Positions 16,283-23,354 of a DNA stretch of 64,000 nucleotides are shown here, piece by piece. Position numbers and translations under genes: made by a program. This stretch comes from Haloarcula marina. GTDB lineage: Archaea; Halobacteriota; Halobacteria; Halobacteriales; Haloarculaceae. Under the pieces are notes generated by a model. That model was not told where the DNA came from. It worked only from the letters and a program-made list of their open reading frames with translations, and made no database searches. The DNA is taken from NCBI RefSeq assembly GCF_024218775.1, contig NZ_CP100404.1, positions 1,116,001 to 1,180,000 of the forward strand, written 5' to 3'. Positions within the stretch are counted from its first letter, which is position 1. Every line of letters begins with the position of its first letter.

Positions 16283-16711
16283 TTATCTGATCGGTGGGTG
16301 TCGCCTGTTGCGGCCACCGGCGTTCTTGAGCACGTCCACGAGCAATACGAGGAAGCAGGCGCCGACAAGCAAGATCATTCCGACCGTGAACGAACCGCTG
16401 AGGAAGAGCGTCGTCCCCATCCAACCGATGAAGTACACGGCCACACCCGCCTTGTCGGCCCACACGTAGGCGGCAAGGACGGGTGCGATGTAGGCGAGAA
16501 CGAAGTAGACGATTCCCCACGCGGTGAAGATGGTGCCGAGGTCTACGAGCGTCTGTTCCGGGTTGAGCGTCTGCTGCACGGCGGCGAGCTGGGCGAACAC
16601 CACGACGACGATCTTGTTGAGGAAGGCGAGTGCGATCCCCTCAGCGAAGCCAGCGATAACTCCTTGAGCCGTCGTTGGATCGGGGTCACTCGCCGGTTGT
16701 CCGTACGCCAT
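16283..16711 (-). CDS. Small polytopic membrane protein
   Basis: A 142-residue protein with about four hydrophobic helices: GIALAFLNKIVVVVFAQLAA, FTAWGIVYFVLAYIAPVLAA, VAVYFIGWMGTTLFLSGSF and MILLVGACFLVLLVDVL. The C-terminus is basic (GGRNRRHPPIR). There is no signal peptide or catalytic motif. It lies two bases downstream of the next upstream gene's stop and 12 bases before tbp, so the block is probably one transcript. A virion membrane or cell-surface role is possible but unsupported. Confidence 0.7.
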   Translation of the reverse strand: MAYGQPASDPDPTTAQGVIAGFAEGIALAFLNKIVVVVFAQLAAVQQTLNPEQTLVDLGTIFTAWGIVYFVLAYIAPVLAAYVWADKAGVAVYFIGWMGTTLFLSGSFTVGMILLVGACFLVLLVDVLKNAGGRNRRHPPIR

Positions 16712-16713
16712 CC

Positions 16714-17175
16714 TCAGTCCTCCTCCTCCGCCTCATCGTCCGGAAACATACTCGCCCCGTTCGAGTCAACGAAGTACACCGGGCCGTCGATTTGGACGTC
16801 GACGTCGTTGTTGTCGCCCTCGACTTTGGCGAGTACTATCTCGTCGTCCTCCTCTACCCTGTACATCTCCATCCTATCTTCGGCCCACGGTTCGATCTGG
16901 TGACCATCCTCGTTCCTCGTCCACATGTGGTAGAACGCGGGGTTGGAGCGGGCGAGTTTGTAGATGTTGACGAGCGTATCGACACTCGTGACCGCGAGTG
17001 TGCCCGCCATCAGGGCAAGCGAAGCACCAGCATCGGAGTTGGCCACCATCGCCGCGTCTTGCTTCCGCTCTTCGACTTCGACGCCGTCGACCGCCTCCAG
17101 CTCCGAGATTGCTGCCTCGTACTCTTCGTCGGTGATGTCGTCGGCGCGGAAGTTGACGTGTGTGATGTAGCTCAT
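16714..17175 (-). CDS. Element orphan protein with one hydrophobic segment
   Basis: A 153-residue protein; ATG 17175 (MSYITHVNFRADDITDEEYE) is preferred over the longer start at 17187. The N-terminus looks like a small alpha/beta ferredoxin-like unit, followed by a hydrophobic stretch about residues 52-75 (AGASLALMAGTLAVTSVDTL). After that comes an acidic region with beta-strand character (VDVQIDGPVYFVDSNGASMF) and a tail of Asp/Glu. It is packed in the minus-strand block with the four-helix membrane protein, so the two may act together at the membrane. Confidence 0.6.
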   Translation of the reverse strand: MSYITHVNFRADDITDEEYEAAISELEAVDGVEVEERKQDAAMVANSDAGASLALMAGTLAVTSVDTLVNIYKLARSNPAFYHMWTRNEDGHQIEPWAEDRMEMYRVEEDDEIVLAKVEGDNNDVDVQIDGPVYFVDSNGASMFPDDEAEEED

Positions 17176-17183
17176 GGGTGGAC

Positions 17184-17462
17184 TCACTTTGCGTGGATTA
17201 CAGTCTCGTAGCCGTCGCCGGCGACGTTGACGTAGGGCGCGTGGCCCAGCACGCCCATCGAATAGTCACGACACACGGTGATACCCGGGCCATACTCTGT
17301 CCCGGTTTCCAGCGTTACGCTGGGGTAGTCGTGGGGTTGGTGGACGGTTATGCGGACGTAGTTGCCTGCGCGTTCGCGGACGGTGCCGCGGATACGTGTG
17401 GATCCTTCTCCGTCGATGCAGGCAAACGTGACCTCGTCGCCCTCCTTGAGACGCCCAATCAC
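17184..17462 (-). CDS. Small beta-rich (SH3-like) protein
   Basis: A 92-residue protein opening MIGRLKEGDEVTFACIDGEG, then RIRGTVRERAGNYVRITVHQ. The alternating strands and the G-D-E-V / G-T-V spacing suggest a small SH3-like barrel. A fragment with the same pattern (YSEGDEVRAYLSED...GTVGDVV) lies on the minus strand at 12021-12131. It fits the tight minus-strand gene block, with an 8-base gap to the gene downstream. Function unknown. Confidence 0.6.
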   Translation of the reverse strand: MIGRLKEGDEVTFACIDGEGSTRIRGTVRERAGNYVRITVHQPHDYPSVTLETGTEYGPGITVCRDYSMGVLGHAPYVNVAGDGYETVIHAK

Positions 17463-17468
17463 GTGTGG

Positions 17469-17990
17469 CTACTCGTCCTCCGGTGGTTCGGGCTTGCCGA
17501 GGTCTTCGAGCGTGTGCTTACCGTGATCGGTGAGATAGTACTTGTAGTACGGGTTCGCCACGTCCTCGACGCGCTCGCGTTCGAGCATCTTGCGCTCCCA
17601 CAGCTGGGTGAGGGCGGGATAGATGCTGGACTCGTTCACGCCTTCGACCCCCTCCTTGATTTCCTTGCCGGAGACGGACGTGCTGCCGTTGTTGCTCCGT
17701 TCCGCAACCTCGCCGAGGACGCGGTGGTGACTGGTGTTAGTCTTGATGTTTCCCTTTTCGCGCTTGGCCTCTTTCTCGGCTTCGCGCTCTTCGCGTGTTT
17801 GCTCGTTGGAGGCGTCCGTGGTGTAGTCCGTGGTTGTGGCTTGTTTCATCTCTTGATCGCTGCTATCGGCTGTGTTGATCGTGATGGACACCGATGTGAT
17901 TGTCTCGTCGGATGCGTACTGGTCAAGGATGCGGCGAGCGTGAGCGGTGGGATTGTCGCCCGAGACTTCGAGTTTGACTAATTGACTCAT
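17469..17990 (-). CDS. PadR-like winged-helix regulator with N-terminal extension
   Basis: A 173-residue protein starting MSQLVKLEVSGDNPTAHAR at ATG 17990. The first 60 residues form an alpha/beta unit (ETITSVSITINTADSSDQEM), followed by a charged helix (REEREAEKEAKREKG). The C-terminal 90 residues are a PadR-type wHTH: GVNESSIYPALTQLWERKML, then the wing VANPYYKYYLTDHGKHTLED. A perfect dyad (GTGTGT-6-ACACAC) lies about 80-95 bases upstream and could be its operator. As first gene of the minus-strand block running to tbp, it is the probable local regulator. Confidence 0.75.
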   Translation of the reverse strand: MSQLVKLEVSGDNPTAHARRILDQYASDETITSVSITINTADSSDQEMKQATTTDYTTDASNEQTREEREAEKEAKREKGNIKTNTSHHRVLGEVAERSNNGSTSVSGKEIKEGVEGVNESSIYPALTQLWERKMLERERVEDVANPYYKYYLTDHGKHTLEDLGKPEPPEDE

Positions 17991-18067
17991 CTTGTTGAAG
18001 GCGTAGTTGCGCAACCACCTTAACTGTGTGGGTTGGAAAGGGCGTTTTTGCCCGTGTTGTGCTCTCC

Positions 18068-18085
18068 GTGTGTTGAAGTACACAC
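18068..18085. promoter_or_regulatory. Inverted repeat, candidate PadR operator
   Basis: GTGTGT (18068-18073) and ACACAC (18080-18085) are perfect inverted arms around TGAAGT. It sits between two wHTH regulator genes, 78 bases upstream of the PadR-like start and 80 bases after the stop of the 18166-18441 gene. No binding evidence exists beyond the symmetry. Confidence 0.4.
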
Positions 18086-18165
18086 TACGCGAATAACGGG
18101 TTTGACCTGCTCAGGCTCCGAGAAACAGTTTAGAAATGGGTTCCGTACTGGTGGTAGATACTCAG

Positions 18166-18441
18166 TCAAACATCTGTTTTGGACTGCACGTGCGTGGCCA
18201 CGTGCATCCTATCTGCGCTGTCTTGGGTGACGAGGCCTTCGTCGCCGAGGACTTCGAGGGCTTCGAGGACGATGAGTCGGGGGAGGTCAAGCGCGTCGGC
18301 GATTTCTCGGGGTGTGGCTGGGCCTCGCTCGTCGAGGTAGAGGAGGACGAGTTTCGCTCTGGGCGATTCGACTGCTTCGATCACATGTGGGAGTCGAGGC
18401 CGTGTCTGGGGTAAGTGCTCCTCGTCTGACCCCCCACCCAC
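18166..18441 (-). CDS. Small winged-helix regulator
   Basis: About 91 residues with a clear wHTH: ESPRAKLVLLYLDERGPATP, REIADALDLPRLIVLEALEV, then EGLVTQDSADRMHVATHV. The frame has no ATG close by. GTG at 18441 (VGGGSDEEHLPQTRP) gives a natural length, whereas the longer frame to 18543 reads through promoter-like sequence and overlaps the divergent gene at 18491. It resembles MarR/ArsR-type single-domain regulators. Start uncertain. Confidence 0.6.
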   Translation of the reverse strand: MGGGSDEEHLPQTRPRLPHVIEAVESPRAKLVLLYLDERGPATPREIADALDLPRLIVLEALEVLGDEGLVTQDSADRMHVATHVQSKTDV

Positions 18442-18490
18442 ATAATACTTTACGCAAATGACTATTTGGGGGGAGTGAGTGGCGTGATAC

Positions 18491-18664
18491 ATGGAAGAAC
18501 GAGAGTTCAAGTATCGCGGTGCCGCGAACCTCGACGAGACCAACGGGGTGGTTGATCCGGGCTGGGACGAGGACGAGACGTTCGAGGCGGTCGTGCAAGA
18601 GCTATACGATGAGGGCGAGATTAGCGACCGCGCCCGAGACGAGTTACTCGATTGGTGGGATTAG
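18491..18664 (+). CDS. Acidic microprotein, 57 residues
   Basis: ATG 18491 to TAG 18664. It is very acidic (DPGWDEDETFEAVVQELYDE) and ends in DELLDWWD; the EGEISDRARDELL part looks like a short SHOCT-type helical hairpin. It is transcribed divergently from the wHTH at 18166-18441. No known function; the clean acidic composition supports a real gene. Confidence 0.5.
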   Translation: MEEREFKYRGAANLDETNGVVDPGWDEDETFEAVVQELYDEGEISDRARDELLDWWD

Positions 18665-18776
18665 TCACATTGTGACGAACCGAGAGTAGTCACCCCGGTG
18701 GCGACTTCGTGCAGAAGCACGGCGAGAATAGGCTCCCCGGCCTCTGGTTCTGATAGGGTATCGGGGTAGGCCGTTG

Positions 18777-19511
18777 TCACGAGGACTCATCGGTTCCGAG
18801 GGTCTTCTTTGCATCCTCAACCATTCTCTCCTGCAGCTCGAGGTACTCGTCAAGTTCTTCCTCGTGTTCATCGATCACGAGGCCTCTGAAATCATCGTGG
18901 AACGCCATTAAATCTGTGTGGTGTTCCTCGATTACACTGAGTAGCGGTATTCTGTCGTCCCCGTACCCCTCGAGAAATTCGCCTGTCTTCGGACTCCAGT
19001 AGTTTCCCGTTGATTTCCATTCCTCAATATCTTCTCGGTAGACGAGGAATGAGACTCGCTCATCCGCATCCTCTGCTTTCCACGAGTAGACCGTGTTTGC
19101 GTTGACGAGAACGTGCTTTTGGATGAGGTTCCGCATCGTTTTGAGGAAGTCCGAGGTTGGGCGGATGTCGTGTTCGCGCAACAGTCGGTTGTACTCGTCT
19201 TTCCCCTCCTCGCTGAATCGGCGGTCGCGGAGGCTTTTCGTGTACTCGTACTGGGACTCGTATGCGGAGAGGTAGTTGTGGAGGAGTCGGTACAGTTCCT
19301 CTTTCACCCTCATCCTGTGGCTCAGGGGTGCATCGAGGACGTACTCTTCGTTGAGGACGTACTCGTCTACGAAGTTGCTTAGGAGTTCGAAGTTTCGTTC
19401 AAGTGTATGGAGGACGATCCGGATGTCGCTTAGTTTGTTGGAGACCCCTTCGTATTCGTGTTCGCCCATCTCGTCCATCAAATCAACAAAATCCCTGTCA
19501 TCCTCACCCAT
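18777..19511 (-). CDS. Element orphan helical protein, 244 residues
   Basis: I do not recognise a family. The protein is acidic and almost entirely helical (KLSDIRIVLHTLERNFELLS, HRMRVKEELYRLLHNYLSAY). One more ordered central part contains aromatic residues (NANTVYSWKAEDADERVSFL, STGNYWSPKTGEFLEGYGDD). No membrane segment or known catalytic motif is evident. It sits alone, flanked by regulators and divergent from the AbrB/recombinase pair. Codon use is the element's, with more A/T-ending codons. It could be a cargo gene. Confidence 0.65.
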   Translation of the reverse strand: MGEDDRDFVDLMDEMGEHEYEGVSNKLSDIRIVLHTLERNFELLSNFVDEYVLNEEYVLDAPLSHRMRVKEELYRLLHNYLSAYESQYEYTKSLRDRRFSEEGKDEYNRLLREHDIRPTSDFLKTMRNLIQKHVLVNANTVYSWKAEDADERVSFLVYREDIEEWKSTGNYWSPKTGEFLEGYGDDRIPLLSVIEEHHTDLMAFHDDFRGLVIDEHEEELDEYLELQERMVEDAKKTLGTDESS

Positions 19512-19619
19512 ACCGGTCTATGGGTCTCTTGCCACCTTGTCTGTTGGGACTCAACGAGAGTTGGTAGCGTGACCGGTATCTCGCACCCTCAGCAGCATCC
19601 TCACAAGAATATAAAAAAG

Positions 19620-19639
19620 TATAGCACGTGATATAGCAC
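19620..19639. promoter_or_regulatory. Tandem TATAGCAC repeats in a divergent promoter region
   Basis: TATAGCAC occurs at 19620-19627 and 19632-19639, separated by GTGA. The 192-base gap 19512-19703 separates the minus-strand orphan gene from the AbrB/recombinase pair and includes an A-rich stretch (ATATAAAAAAG) that could be a TATA box. The repeats may be TATA or operator sites for either gene. Confidence 0.4.
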
Positions 19640-19703
19640 ACAGTAGAGCATCGGAGATTCACTCCGAACCCCCTCTGGATACCCGACAACTCACTTAGAG
19701 AAT

Positions 19704-19892
19704 ATGGTTAACGAACTCACCTTCCGAACCAAACTCTGGAAACGCTCGCAGAACTCCCACGCCACCACAATCCCCCAACCCATCCTCGCCGCCCGAGGTG
19801 TCCCCGTCGATGAAGACGTCGAAGTGGTGTGGCGCATCGACTCCGAGACGCGCAACATCGTCGTCGAATTCGAACTGGAGGACGATGAGTGA
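19704..19892 (+). CDS. AbrB/SpoVT-like small DNA-binding protein
   Basis: A 62-residue protein: FRTKLWKRSQNSHATTIPQP, then ILAARGVPVDEDVEVVWRID and a final strand ETRNIVVEFELED. The strand, conserved T-I-P turn and short helix match the swapped-hairpin AbrB fold used by antitoxins and transition-state regulators. It overlaps the serine recombinase by 8 bases, implying translational coupling. Likely autoregulation of the pair is inference. Confidence 0.7.
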   Translation: MVNELTFRTKLWKRSQNSHATTIPQPILAARGVPVDEDVEVVWRIDSETRNIVVEFELEDDE

Positions 19893-20625
19893 TGGGCAAC
19901 TCAACACGTGGGGCTACGTCCGCCTGAGTCAGGACGGGCGAGAGGACACCATCGAGGATCAACGCGAGAAGCTGAAGCGGTACTGCCGTCGACGAGACGA
20001 ACTCCGCCTCGTCACCATCCTCTCGGACGGGAAGTACACGAGCGGGTTCAACGACGACAGGAGCAAGTACCAGACCATCCGTCAGAAAATCGAGAACGGC
20101 GAACTGGATGCGGTCGTAGTCCGCGACCGCGCTCGTCTGGCCCGCGACTTCGACGAACGTCTTCGTCTGCTCGTCACTCTCCGAGAGAACGGAGTGGAAC
20201 TTCACGTCGCTGAGGAGGGTGGCCCAGCCGACGTTCATTCCATCCAAGGTGCGATTATGGAGTCGATGAAGGCGGGGATGGATCACCTGTCGAAGATGGC
20301 CGAGATGGAGCGTGCCCGAGAGATCGTCGAGAAGCGCGTCGACGCTGGCCACTGGCAGGGTGGTATCCCGTACGGACTCACGATGGGGCCACACGGCAAG
20401 TATCTCGTCGCCGACGAGAAGGAGATCGGCGACGCCATCGACGCCATCGAGAACGTTGAGGGTGGGATGAGTGAACGCGCCGTCGCCCGCGAAGCCGGAA
20501 TCGCACACAACACCGTGGGGAAGATCCTTGACCGACGTGAGGCGTACCGGGCTGCCGACCGTGGTGCCACCATCGGTAGAGGGTTCGCCATCATCTGGCC
20601 CGACGAGTCACCAGCCGACGACTGA
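19885..20625 (+). CDS. Serine recombinase (resolvase/invertase family)
   Basis: A 246-residue protein starting at ATG 19885 inside the end of the AbrB-like gene. The N-terminal catalytic domain has the nucleophile Ser in GYVRLSQDGR, then TIEDQREKLKRYCRRRDELR, and the active-site Arg cluster in VVVRDRARLARDFDERLRLL. A long helix (MESMKAGMDHLSKMAEMERAR) follows, then a Hin-like C-terminal helix-turn-helix (GMSERAVAREAGIAHNTVGK). It is therefore a small resolvase/invertase, not a large serine integrase. It is the second recombinase of the element; dimer resolution or inversion of a segment are the family's known roles. Confidence 0.9.
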   Translation: MSDGQLNTWGYVRLSQDGREDTIEDQREKLKRYCRRRDELRLVTILSDGKYTSGFNDDRSKYQTIRQKIENGELDAVVVRDRARLARDFDERLRLLVTLRENGVELHVAEEGGPADVHSIQGAIMESMKAGMDHLSKMAEMERAREIVEKRVDAGHWQGGIPYGLTMGPHGKYLVADEKEIGDAIDAIENVEGGMSERAVAREAGIAHNTVGKILDRREAYRAADRGATIGRGFAIIWPDESPADD

Positions 20626-20671
20626 CCTCCGAGGCAGCACTTTTCGTACAGGCGTACGACAGGTAGTGATG

Positions 20672-20687
20672 CCGCCGCTTCCGGCGG
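20672..20687. terminator. GC hairpin after the serine recombinase
   Basis: CCGCCG (20672-20677), loop CTTC, CGGCGG (20682-20687) is a perfect 6-bp stem, 47 bases after the recombinase stop. The interval 20626-20943 (318 bases) otherwise shows only an 8-base inverted pair (CTCCGAGG near 20628 and CCTCGGAG near 20751) and no supported gene. No T-run follows, so a terminator role is uncertain. Confidence 0.35.
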
Positions 20688-20943
20688 TGGACTTGGGGAG
20701 TCATCGGCCACGTGCGTGCGTGGGCGGTCACTCCGTTCCTCAGCTACTGACCTCGGAGAAGAGAGTCCTGTGTGGGGCCTCCCTAGCCCCACGTGAGTGG
20801 AACGGTCGTCCCTCCCGGGGCGAGTTACCCTGCTCGCCCACCACCCGTTATGTTCGACGTCGCGATCCACACTTGAATGCCGGCGCTGGTGGGCTGCTCG
20901 GAAGAGGGGTACGTTTCACGTGTCCCGCAATCTGTTGATTTTG

Positions 20944-21117
20944 GTGACATCTCGTTTGATCAGGTACATCCTCCTCGAAGACATCGACGAGGTGGCCGAT
21001 GCCGTTGACGAGGGGGTGATCCACCAGCCTGACGACGAGGACTTCCGCTTCAAGAGTCACGCCCACAAACTCGTCGACGAACCGAAGCACCTCTGGCTAT
21101 CCCACCGCGACGACTAA
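20944..21117 (+). CDS. Possible short protein or gene remnant
   Basis: From a GTG at 20944 the frame reads VTSRLIRYILLEDIDEVADA, then VDEGVIHQPDDEDFRFKSHA and ends LWLSHRDD. The last 50 residues have natural acidic haloarchaeal composition, but the upstream part of the same frame does not and no good start or ribosome site is seen. It may be the 3' remnant of a longer gene. Confidence 0.4.
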   Translation: MTSRLIRYILLEDIDEVADAVDEGVIHQPDDEDFRFKSHAHKLVDEPKHLWLSHRDD

Positions 21118-21122
21118 ACCAG

Positions 21123-21548
21123 TCAGAACTTCGATTGTTCGACAGCCCCCTGAAAAAGCTGCCTCTCACGCATCAACTCCACCTGCACACTATACTCGTA
21201 AGCGTCACCCGGTGGCAGCGCCCCCGGCCCATCATCTTCTGCACACCACGGCATAACACGCACTCTCACCGACTCGTCTCCGATATCTTGCTCGCGGAGT
21301 GCGTCTCGAATCCGCACCGCCTCGTCCTGATCATCCATCTGCCACCCATCAGCCTCCAGCGTCACCCAACGGTTACTTTCAGCCACATCGAAACGCCCCT
21401 CGTCCAACTCGTTCGACTCGGTGAGGGCCTCCTCGGTCTCCAGAACGAGGTACTCAACGAACGCCGGTTGTTTGGACTTGATTTCTTCCTCGTCCTCCGA
21501 CGCGTCGTAAATGTACTTCTGCCACGTCATATCGTCTGGCTTCGACAT
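21123..21548 (-). CDS. Element orphan acidic protein, 141 residues
   Basis: ATG 21548 (MSKPDDMTWQKYIYDASEDE) is preferred over the GC-poor longer frame to 21596. It has alternating strands and helices with no known motif: PAFVEYLVLETEEALTESNE, then VTLEADGWQMDDQDEAVRIR and DAYEYSVQVELMRERQLFQG. The odd C-terminus ends GAVEQSKF. It is the last protein gene before the tRNA-like sequence and attR. Confidence 0.65.
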   Translation of the reverse strand: MSKPDDMTWQKYIYDASEDEEEIKSKQPAFVEYLVLETEEALTESNELDEGRFDVAESNRWVTLEADGWQMDDQDEAVRIRDALREQDIGDESVRVRVMPWCAEDDGPGALPPGDAYEYSVQVELMRERQLFQGAVEQSKF

Positions 21549-21633
21549 TGTATCTCCACTTGTGACAGTACCCCTACTTAAACGTCTGTGTGCCACACTG
21601 CTGGCTCGCGGGTAGAGAGGTCGAAGGAAGTAG

Positions 21634-21714
21634 CAGGCGGTGAAGGATTCGAACCCCCCGATCTACGGCTTCGAAGACCGTCGTCTTGAGTCGGGATAGG
21701 CTACGCACCCGGGT
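21634..21714 (-). tRNA. Degenerate tRNA-like sequence (possible Arg-TCG type)
   Basis: On the minus strand there is a textbook T-arm (GGGGGTTCGAATCCTTC) and a 5-bp anticodon stem (ACGGT/GCCGT) around loop CTTCGAA, which would give anticodon TCG. The D-loop region is too long (about 18 bases between a 3-bp CGT/ACG stem). The acceptor pairing is poor: about 4 of 7 pairs between ACCCGGG and ACCGCCT. A TATA-like TATATACG lies about 20 bases upstream. It is therefore probably a decayed or unusual tRNA carried near attR, not a normal host tRNA. Confidence 0.4.
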
Positions 21715-21755
21715 GATTGTAGGTGGGAAGGGCGTATATACGAAGTCTACACTAA

Positions 21756-22244
21756 TCACATCTCTACAACCAGAAGTCCGAACGAATCATCGCGCTCGCG
21801 GACGACATCTGCGAGGAGTTCGGGGGCGCGGCGGGGTTCGACGAGTTCGTCAAGAACGGCGACCCCGACGCGGTGCGGGACCGCCTGCTGGAGATGAACG
21901 GCGTCGGGCCGAAGACCGCCGACTGCGTCCTCCTCTTTTCGGGCGGCCGCGGCGGCGTCTTTCCCGTCGACACGCACGTCCACCGCATCGCCCGGCGGAT
22001 GGGGCTGGCCCCCGCCGACGCGGACCACGAGACGGTCCGCGAGTTTCTCGAACGTGACGTGCCCGCAGAGAAATGTGGGTTCGGACATACCGCGATGATA
22101 CAGTTCGGTCGAGAGTACTGCACCGCGCGCAAACCGGCCTGTCTGGACGATCCGGAGGCGTGTCCGCTCGCGGACCACTGTGACCAAGTCGGGGTCTACC
22201 CGGCCAGCGGCGAGGTCGTAGACCCCGCCGAGGCGTCGGAGTGA
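21756..22244 (+). pseudogene. nth: Endonuclease III, 3' fragment
   Basis: Reading resumes in the Nth frame at attR (LYNQKSERIIALADDICEEF). This fragment carries the helix-hairpin-helix MNGVGPKTADCVLLFSGG with the catalytic Lys, the catalytic Asp in FPVDTHVHRIARRMGL, and a C-terminal 4Fe-4S cluster (YCTARKPACLDDPEACPL, then C in ADHC). An in-frame TAA lies at 21753-21755, just inside the element. The first ATG is at 21873, inside the HhH, so this part should not give an active enzyme while the element is integrated. Confidence 0.93.
21762..21777 (+). repeat. attR: attR core, 16-bp direct repeat
   Basis: This is identical to the attL core at 4872-4887. Element DNA lies to the left (ending actaatcacat) and host nth continues to the right (ccgaacgaatc). 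Recombination between the two would leave one copy and a continuous nth frame. Confidence 0.9.
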
Positions 22245-22245
22245 A

Positions 22246-22581
22246 TCACTCGCCGAGCGTCACGGACATCGAACCGGGACTCACGTGTACGTCGTAGCCC
22301 AGGTACTCGAACGTGACCGCGACGTTCGAGCGCCTGCTCCGGTCGTCGGTGAACAGATTGTCCAAGGCTTCTGGCTCAACGCTCTCGTACACCGGTGGCA
22401 GGGAACAGGGGTCGACGCCCTCCCGTTCCGCGACGAGTTCGGAGAGTAGGATGCTCGACGGCGTCTCTCGCGGGTCGAAATCCGCGAGCGTCGACGTGCC
22501 GTTCGTCGGGTGTGATACCCCTTCAGTCCCCTCAGCGCGTCCGCCGTCGCTCTCCTGTTCCGAACGTATACTCTCGTCCAT
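22246..22581 (-). CDS. HalOD1 output-domain protein
   Basis: A 111-residue protein from ATG 22581 (MDESIRSEQESDGG). After a disordered N-terminus the domain reads SSILLSELVAEREGVDPCSL, PPVYESVEPEALDNLF and VAVTFEYLGYDVHVSP. This is the haloarchaeal output domain 1 pattern found in many small signalling proteins of unknown partner. It is convergent with nth, one base between the stops. Confidence 0.8.
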   Translation of the reverse strand: MDESIRSEQESDGGRAEGTEGVSHPTNGTSTLADFDPRETPSSILLSELVAEREGVDPCSLPPVYESVEPEALDNLFTDDRSRRSNVAVTFEYLGYDVHVSPGSMSVTLGE

Positions 22582-22656
22582 TATCGTTGAGAAGTCCGTA
22601 GAGACGCATAGACAAACGGGTTGACTATGTAAGGAATTCATGTCGTTGAACCGGTG

Positions 22657-23304
22657 TTACTCGGTCCGCAATACGCTCGACTCCACTAGGGTGCGGTAGC
22701 CGCGGCGTAACCGACTCGCGAGCGCCTGTCTGGAGATGTCGAGTTCCCCCGCGATCTCGTCGAGCGTCGCCGCCCGCGGTTCGTCGAAGTAGCCGCGTTC
22801 GTAGGCCAGTACCAGCGCCTCTCGCTGGTGGTCGGTCAACTCTACCGGCCTGTTCTTTTCGGCGGACCCCATGTCGTGCATCTCGACCAGCGTCGGGGCG
22901 ATGCCGTTCTCGCGGCAGGCCGTGTCGAACGCCGCGACGGCCTTCTGTTCGTCGCCGCGGACGTGTATCGTCCAGCCATCTTCCGTCCCGGTCGCGGACA
23001 GGAGGGTGACGCCGCTGTCGACGACGGGACCGAGGAGCCCCTGGTCCTCGGTGTCGAACCGACACCGAAACAGCGTTCGCCCGTCGATGGCGTCGACCAG
23101 CGTGATGTCCTCGAATATCGCCTTCGATTCGAGGAACTCGCAGGCGGTCGCGCCGTCGACGCCCTCGACCCAGAAGTACGGCAAGACGGCCGCCCCCGTC
23201 GGAACGACGCGCTCTATCTCGAGAGCGGCCTCGGGGAACCGCTGGAACAGCGTCCCAAGCGCGAGCGTTCGCGGGGGAACGGTGAACTCCGCGATGGTCG
23301 CCAT
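22657..23304 (-). CDS. Bacterio-opsin-activator-type HTH regulator
   Basis: A 215-residue protein. The N-terminal about 150 residues are an alpha/beta sensor region (FLESKAIFEDITLVDAIDGR, TLLSATGTEDGWTIHVRGDE). The C-terminus holds the HTH_10 motif: LTDHQREALVLAYERGYFDE, AATLDEIAGELDISRQALAS and RLRRGYRTLVESS. This architecture is the Bat-like family of haloarchaeal transcription regulators. The ligand and targets are not evident. It stands alone between HalOD1 and the aldo/keto reductase, all on the minus strand. Confidence 0.88.
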   Translation of the reverse strand: MATIAEFTVPPRTLALGTLFQRFPEAALEIERVVPTGAAVLPYFWVEGVDGATACEFLESKAIFEDITLVDAIDGRTLFRCRFDTEDQGLLGPVVDSGVTLLSATGTEDGWTIHVRGDEQKAVAAFDTACRENGIAPTLVEMHDMGSAEKNRPVELTDHQREALVLAYERGYFDEPRAATLDEIAGELDISRQALASRLRRGYRTLVESSVLRTE

Positions 23305-23354
23305 ACGCCACCTGTGTCACCCGTGCTGAAAAAGACTCGGTCGCCGTCCCCGAT

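Larger units (their letters stand above)
4872..21777. mobile_element. 16.9-kb integrative element inserted in nth
   Basis: The boundaries are a 16-bp perfect direct repeat (CTCTACAACCAGAAGT) present once inside each half of nth. The sequences flanking the repeat differ immediately on both sides. Removing the DNA between the copies restores the host reading frame exactly, which defines a precise tyrosine-recombinase integration. The interior has visibly lower GC and different codon use (more TTG, GTG and AGG) from the flanking genes. It encodes an integrase, a serine recombinase, a type IIG restriction enzyme, a TATA-binding protein, a J-domain protein and about 15 orphan small proteins. No virion or packaging genes are recognisable, so plasmid, satellite or novel virus remain open. 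Confidence 0.93.

Noticed and set aside
4888-21761. Element as a known pleolipovirus, tailed virus or SSV-like provirus
   Set aside because: No spike, capsid, portal, terminase or packaging ATPase is recognisable and the integrase is intact, so none of these classes is supported.
21686-22057. Plus-strand frame across attR starting at an ATG
   Set aside because: Out of frame with Nth; Arg-rich shadow translation.
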